In this document: in pieces, positions 60,072 through 64,000 of the stretch
Numbering within the stretch: position 1 is the stretch's first letter
How the letters are laid out: each line of letters begins with the position of its first letter
Assembly: GCF_008014695.1 (NCBI RefSeq)
Contig: NZ_VOXE01000001.1
Location: 496,001 to 560,000, forward strand
DNA length: 64,000 bases
Direction: 5' to 3'
Source of the DNA: Chryseobacterium sp.
Lineage (GTDB): Bacteria; Bacteroidota; Bacteroidia; Flavobacteriales; Weeksellaceae
Notes under the pieces: generated by a model
The model's database searches: none
Told to the model about the DNA's origin: nothing
What the model saw: only the letters and a program-made list of their open reading frames with translations
Program-made: the position numbers and the translations under genes

Positions 60072-60947
60072 ATGCACAAATCAGGATTCGTAAATATCGT
60101 CGGAAAACCCAACGCCGGAAAATCAACACTTCTCAATGCTCTTATGGGCGAGAAACTGGCCATTGTAACACAAAAGGCACAAACGACGCGTCACCGGATT
60201 TTCGGCATCTATAATGAAGAGGATCTGCAGATCGTTTTCTCCGACACGCCCGGAGTTTTAGACCCCAAATACGGCCTTCAGGAGAAAATGATGGATTATG
60301 TAAAAGATTCTCTGCAGGATGCGGACGTTTTTCTTTTTATTGTGGACATCCTTGATAAAACTGAGCCTTTCGAATTTTTGGTTGACAAACTGAACAAAAT
60401 TCCGGTTCCTGTGCTGATTCTTGTCAACAAGATTGATGAATCAAACCAGGAAGATCTTGAAAAAGCGATGGAACTCTGGCATGAAAGAATTCCGAAGGCG
60501 GAAATCCTGCCGATTTCAGCGCTGAAGGGCTTTAATACCGAAATTATTCTTCCGAAACTCAAATCTTTACTTCCTGAAAATCCTCCGTATTACGACAAGG
60601 ACCAATATACTGATAAGCCCGAACGTTTCTTCGTTAATGAAGCCATTCGCGAAAAAATCCTTTTGAATTATGAAAAGGAAATCCCATATGCGGTAGAAGT
60701 CGTTACAGAAATTTTCAAGGAACAGGAAGGCATTATCTTCATTGATTCCATTATTTATGTGGAAAGAGATACGCAGAAGGGCATTATCATCGGACACAAA
60801 GGTGACGCCATCAAGAAAGTCGGAACCGAAGCGCGGATTGATCTCGAAAAATTCTTCGGAAAAAAAATCCACCTGAATCTTTTTGTAAAAGTGAAGAAAG
60901 ACTGGCGTAAAAATGACAGAGATCTTAAAAACTTCGGTTACCGTTAG
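60072..60947 (+). CDS. era: GTPase Era
   Basis: This 291-residue GTPase binds the 3' end of 16S rRNA and helps 30S assembly. The G1 loop is GKPNAGKST (residues 9-17), G3 is DTPGVLDP, G4 is NKID and a KH domain occupies about residues 205-285 (GIIIGHKGDAIKKVGTEAR). The ATG at 60072 gives the standard N-terminus. A longer frame from 60009 includes the promoter and is rejected. Confidence 0.96.
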   Translation: MHKSGFVNIVGKPNAGKSTLLNALMGEKLAIVTQKAQTTRHRIFGIYNEEDLQIVFSDTPGVLDPKYGLQEKMMDYVKDSLQDADVFLFIVDILDKTEPFEFLVDKLNKIPVPVLILVNKIDESNQEDLEKAMELWHERIPKAEILPISALKGFNTEIILPKLKSLLPENPPYYDKDQYTDKPERFFVNEAIREKILLNYEKEIPYAVEVVTEIFKEQEGIIFIDSIIYVERDTQKGIIIGHKGDAIKKVGTEARIDLEKFFGKKIHLNLFVKVKKDWRKNDRDLKNFGYR

Positions 60948-60986
60948 ACCATTTGTAAAAAAATCAGCATTTAAAGGATTTTTTAC

Positions 60987-60994
60987 TAAATTTG
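60987..60994 (+). promoter_or_regulatory. -7 box of the DoxX gene
   Basis: TAAATTTG fits TAnnTTTG and lies 15 bases before the ATG at 61010. A TTG at 60992 lies inside it and is not a start. Confidence 0.55.
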
Positions 60995-61009
60995 GTTGAA
61001 AATCACGGT

Positions 61010-61438
61010 ATGAATTATTTTACTTCAGTCAAACCCAACCTGGCAATTGTTGATATTGTACTTTTAGTCATCCGGATATTTGCAGGATTTGCAATGCTTT
61101 CTCATGGTTTTCCGAAATTACAGCAACTCTATTCCGGGGAGGAGATCCAGTTCTTTAATTTTCTGGGGCTTGGTGAACAGTTCTCCCTTATTTTAGCGGT
61201 TTTTGCAGAGTTTGTATGCTCTATTTTTATCATTTTAGGCCTCTTCACAAGACCGGCAGTATTCTTCCTGATCATCACAATGGCAGTAGCGGGACTTATG
61301 GTTCACGGTGCTGATCCTTTTGAAAAAAGAGAGACCAGTTTGCTGTATCTGTCGATTTACCTGTTGCTTTTTGCATTCGGACCGGGTAAATATTCCGTTG
61401 ATTATATGATCAGCAGAAGGCGCGAATCGAACTGGTAA
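61010..61438 (+). CDS. DoxX-family membrane protein
   Basis: This 142-residue protein has four hydrophobic segments and belongs to the DoxX family: FAMLSHGFPKLQQLY near residue 26 and the pattern GLFTRPAVFFLIITM near 75. Such proteins are inner-membrane subunits or partners of redox enzymes, often linked to thiol and oxidative stress. The function here is unknown. Its terminator lies in the end of the MATE gene. Confidence 0.85.
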   Translation: MNYFTSVKPNLAIVDIVLLVIRIFAGFAMLSHGFPKLQQLYSGEEIQFFNFLGLGEQFSLILAVFAEFVCSIFIILGLFTRPAVFFLIITMAVAGLMVHGADPFEKRETSLLYLSIYLLLFAFGPGKYSVDYMISRRRESNW

Positions 61439-61454
61439 ATTAAATTTCTATAAC

Positions 61455-62825
61455 TTAAACAGGCAGTACCGCCTGTTTTTTATTTTTTTCTGACAGCCAT
61501 AAAAAGCGGTACACTAGCAGCACTGCAGAAATCGTCAGTCCGATTCCTAACGCAATCCACATTCCGAAAGCGCCCATTTCCAAAGTAACACATAAATAAT
61601 AACCCAACGGAATCGTCAGGATCCAATAGGCGACAAAAGTAATAAAGGACGGAATTTTCACATCCTGAATTCCTCTCAGGCAACCCAATGCCACGACCTG
61701 AACGCCATCTGAAAGCTGAAAGAGCGCCGCAATGATCATGAGTTTTGAAGCCAGCAAAATTACTTCGGTATCTTCTTTTTTGGTGAAGAAAGTGGGCAGG
61801 ATATTTCTTCCGACCACGAAGATCATCCCACAAAACAGCATAAAAATAAAAACGATTTTGAGGTTATTGACTCCGACTTTCTTCAGTTCAGTATAATTCT
61901 GCTCGCCTGTTTTTCTTCCAATCATTACCGTGGAAGCTACACTGAAACCAATGCAGAGATTAAAGGTAAAAGAGGCCATGGAAAGAGCGATCTGGTGCGA
62001 AGCAATATCTTTTGTTGAGATCAGGCCGCAAATAAAAGCCGCACCCGCAAAAGCGGTGACTTCAAAAAACATCTGCAAAGCCGTCGGGAAACCGATTTTC
62101 AGCATTCGGTCGAACATCTCTCGGGAAAATTCTGTGATTTTCAGTGAAAATTCTCTGATGTAACGGTGGGTTTCTTCTTTTTTCAGCAGTACATAATACA
62201 GGAACACCATCATGAAGATTCGGGCAATTAAACTGGCCAGAGCCGAGCCCTGCACGCCCATCTGAGGAAAACCGAAAAGCCCTTTGATAAAAACATAATT
62301 CAGAATGATGTTAATGACGTTGGCAATGATTGTCGCCTTTGTAACGCCAATCGTGTACGATAATCCTTCGGAAACTTCACGTAGCGTCTGAAAGGCCATG
62401 AACGGCAGAATACTCACCGCCATAATGGTGAGAAAACTGATTGTATCCGGAATTATTTCTTTCGGCTGATCCATATGATACAGCAACGGCAATGCAAACA
62501 GAAGCAAAAGCATCAGAATAAAGCCAATTCCCATGTTGATCACAAAACCGTGGCGGAAAACCGAATTGATTTTCTGATGGTCGTTCCGTGAATGCGCTTC
62601 GGAAACCAAAGGCGGAATGGCAAAAGAAAAGCCCAGCGCAAAAACAAAGATTGAAAAAAAGACGGCATTTCCCAGCGAGACAGCAGCAAGCGCTTTTGCG
62701 CCCAAAAGTTTTCCAACAATAATGTTGTCGAAAAGATTTACGGAAACCTGTCCGACCTGCGTGAGCATTACGGGCAGCGCAAGTTTAAGGCAGTCGCGGG
62801 TGTATTTTGCGTTGAGAAATAGCAT
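61455..62825 (-). CDS. MATE-family efflux transporter
   Basis: This 456-residue protein has twelve hydrophobic segments and is a Na+- or H+-driven drug/organic cation exporter of the DinF/NorM fold. Conserved parts are LALPVMLTQVGQVSVNLFDNIIVGKLLG near residue 15 and MASFTFNLCIGFSVASTVMIGRKTG near 280. The substrate is not visible. The start ATG at 62825 is used; a TTG at 62843 lies in the promoter/terminator hairpin. The gene end encodes part of the DoxX terminator stem. Confidence 0.9.
   Translation of the reverse strand: MLFLNAKYTRDCLKLALPVMLTQVGQVSVNLFDNIIVGKLLGAKALAAVSLGNAVFFSIFVFALGFSFAIPPLVSEAHSRNDHQKINSVFRHGFVINMGIGFILMLLLLFALPLLYHMDQPKEIIPDTISFLTIMAVSILPFMAFQTLREVSEGLSYTIGVTKATIIANVINIILNYVFIKGLFGFPQMGVQGSALASLIARIFMMVFLYYVLLKKEETHRYIREFSLKITEFSREMFDRMLKIGFPTALQMFFEVTAFAGAAFICGLISTKDIASHQIALSMASFTFNLCIGFSVASTVMIGRKTGEQNYTELKKVGVNNLKIVFIFMLFCGMIFVVGRNILPTFFTKKEDTEVILLASKLMIIAALFQLSDGVQVVALGCLRGIQDVKIPSFITFVAYWILTIPLGYYLCVTLEMGAFGMWIALGIGLTISAVLLVYRFLWLSEKNKKQAVLPV
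61457..61480 (+). terminator. Terminator of the DoxX gene, overlapping the MATE 3' end
   Basis: AAACAGGC (61457-61464) pairs with GCCTGTTT (61471-61478) over six bases, followed by T residues. The stem lies in the last codons of the convergent MATE gene. Confidence 0.8.
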
Positions 62826-62828
62826 TAA

Positions 62829-62860
62829 AAAAGTTTGCAGCAAAAATACTGCAAACTTTT
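62829..62860 (-). terminator. Hairpin combining a terminator and the MATE -7 box
   Basis: AAAAGTTTGCAG (62829-62840) and CTGCAAACTTTT (62849-62860) form a 12-bp stem with the eight-base loop caaaaata. On the minus strand it is followed by T residues, so it ends the response-regulator gene. The loop itself reads TATTTTTG on the minus strand (62848 to 62841), a -7 box pointing at the MATE ATG at 62825. Confidence 0.7.
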
Positions 62861-62885
62861 CCGTTTTTTAAGATTGAGGAGAAAA

Positions 62886-64000
62886 TTATTTTCTTACGAA
62901 ACTGGCTACGTCTTCAGCCGAAACCGGATTGGATCCCAGAATCAGGAGCCTTTCAACTACGTTCCGGAGTTCTCTGATATTTCCTGTCCATTTAAAATTT
63001 TCAAGGGCTTTTATAGCCTTATCGTCGAACTGTTTCTGAGCAGTCCCATGTTCATCCGAAATCAATTTTGAAAAATGCTGCACCAGGAGTTTAATGTCCT
63101 CTTTTCTTTCATCTAAAGGCGGTACGTAGATTTCGATGACTGAAAGGCGGTGGTAAAGATCTTCCCGGAACTTTCCGGATTCAATTTCTTTCTGCATGTC
63201 TTTATTGGTTGCGGCCAGAACACGCACGTCCACTTTAATTTCCTTGTCGCTCCCAACAGGCGAAACCTTGCTTTCCTGAAGCGCACGAAGCACTTTTGCC
63301 TGAGCAATCAGACTCATGTCGCCAATTTCATCCAGGAAGATGGTACCATTGTTGGCGAGTTCAAATTTGCCCTGTTTGTCTTTTATAGCACCAGTAAAAC
63401 TTCCTTTTACGTGTCCGAAAAGTTCAGATTCAATAAGCTCAGAAGGAATGGCGGCACAGTTTACTTCGATCATAGGACCTTTGCTGCGTTCACTTTGGGA
63501 GTGGATTGCATGAGCCACGAGCTCTTTTCCTGCACCGTTCGGGCCGGTAATTAAAACTCTTGCATCAGATGCGGCAACTTTTTCGATCATGTCCTGAATC
63601 TTCTTTAAAGGAGCCGATTCACCGATCATTTGATATTTCTTGTTGACTTTCTTTTTTAAAGTTGTATTTTCAATTTTTAAATGCTGGTTGGTTTTCTGCA
63701 AATTCCCTTTGTCCAGAGCATTTTTAACACTCGTAATGAGCCGGTTGATATCAATCGGTTTCGAAATAAAATCATAAGCACCTTCTTTCAGACAGTCAAC
63801 TGCGGTATCAATATCGGCATGACCGGAAATCATCACAAAGGTGGTATCCGGTTTTTTCTGTAATGCTTCCTTTAAAAGTTCTGTCCCTGAAAGTTTTGGC
63901 ATCTTAATATCTGAAACCACTAAGGCGAAATCTTCTTTTTCAATTTGTTTAAGCCCCTCCAAACCATCGTCTGCAATTACAAATTCATAATCGGTTAATT
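62886..64000 (-). CDS. Sigma-54-type response regulator, N-terminus cut by window edge
   Basis: The open frame runs to the window end, so about 371 residues without the true start are seen. The receiver domain lacks its first strand; the phospho-acceptor Asp is in VVSDIKMPKLSG. The AAA+ domain has ITGPNGAGKELVAHAIH (Walker A), ELFGHVKGSFTGAIKD (sigma-54 contact loop, Ser for Ala in GAFTGA), GTIFLDEIGDM (Walker B) and NIRELRNVVERLLIL. It ends soon after AEDVASFVRK with no Fis-type DNA-binding helix. It may activate from solution or through a partner. The kinase gene is not in the window. Confidence 0.9.
   Translation of the reverse strand, partial: LTDYEFVIADDGLEGLKQIEKEDFALVVSDIKMPKLSGTELLKEALQKKPDTTFVMISGHADIDTAVDCLKEGAYDFISKPIDINRLITSVKNALDKGNLQKTNQHLKIENTTLKKKVNKKYQMIGESAPLKKIQDMIEKVAASDARVLITGPNGAGKELVAHAIHSQSERSKGPMIEVNCAAIPSELIESELFGHVKGSFTGAIKDKQGKFELANNGTIFLDEIGDMSLIAQAKVLRALQESKVSPVGSDKEIKVDVRVLAATNKDMQKEIESGKFREDLYHRLSVIEIYVPPLDERKEDIKLLVQHFSKLISDEHGTAQKQFDDKAIKALENFKWTGNIRELRNVVERLLILGSNPVSAEDVASFVRK

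Overview
The window looks like a chromosomal segment of a flavobacterium in the Weeksellaceae (Chryseobacterium or Kaistella type). The evidence is AT-rich spacers, the Bacteroidota promoter box TAnnTTTG before many genes, few Shine-Dalgarno sites, a SusC/SusD pair, and familiar flavobacterial genes (DUF4294, DUF922, DUF6952-like, C-terminal chorismate mutase on DAHP synthase, short SerA). No rRNA, CRISPR array, complete insertion sequence or prophage was seen. The placement is by recognition, not by a search.

Layout. 1-1350: end of trxB, crcB fluoride channel, tRNA-Ser(TGA). 1348-6412: a mutagenesis-type cassette, with an S24/LexA-like repressor divergent from a Y-family polymerase and a second DnaE; a palindrome and promoter lie between them. 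6509-8196: dnaX split by a run of ten A, so that tau needs a -1 shift. 8219-17672: aroF/chorismate mutase, rsgA, ndk, rpe, an M42 peptidase, DUF4294, S1/P1 nuclease, a Nudix hydrolase, mnmD, ilvE and a lipoprotein fusing cyclophilin to FKBP. 17728-17980 is a repeat-filled spacer. 17984-24548 (minus): two tandem M28 peptidases, DUF1015-serA-serC (serine synthesis) and a ferredoxin.

24549-27007 is the least gene-like stretch: a small membrane protein, a 161-residue unknown, an 11-bp tandem repeat and the 3' remnant of a coiled-coil gene, between a ferredoxin gene and an acyl-CoA reductase gene. 27008-36000: acyl-CoA reductase, a peroxiredoxin/thioredoxin operon, aminotransferase, rsmG, a DUF922 protease-like gene, an AddB-like nuclease and an acyl-CoA dehydrogenase.

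36050-48408 is a beta-glucan utilisation locus: a Nudix-type regulator and MFS permease on the minus strand, divergent from susC-susD-GH30-GH3-GH16-GH30. The enzymes suggest laminarin-like or fungal beta-1,3/1,6-glucan. GH16 and GH30 would cut the polymer, SusCD would import oligomers and GH3 would release glucose. 48511-64000 is mainly housekeeping: threonine aldolase, M28 peptidase, fabI, a LEA-like repeat protein, tag, nucleoside phosphorylase, a SUI1 factor, gpmI, acyl-ACP desaturase, map, era, DoxX, MATE and a sigma-54-type response regulator cut by the window edge.

The strongest second-look items are the dnaX slippery run, the repressor/PolY/DnaE cassette with degenerate PHP residues, a promoter inside a terminator loop before the MATE gene, the Nudix regulator beside the glucan locus, the 24.5-27.0 kb stretch and the dispersed A/G-rich spacer repeats. 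None is proven to be a new system.
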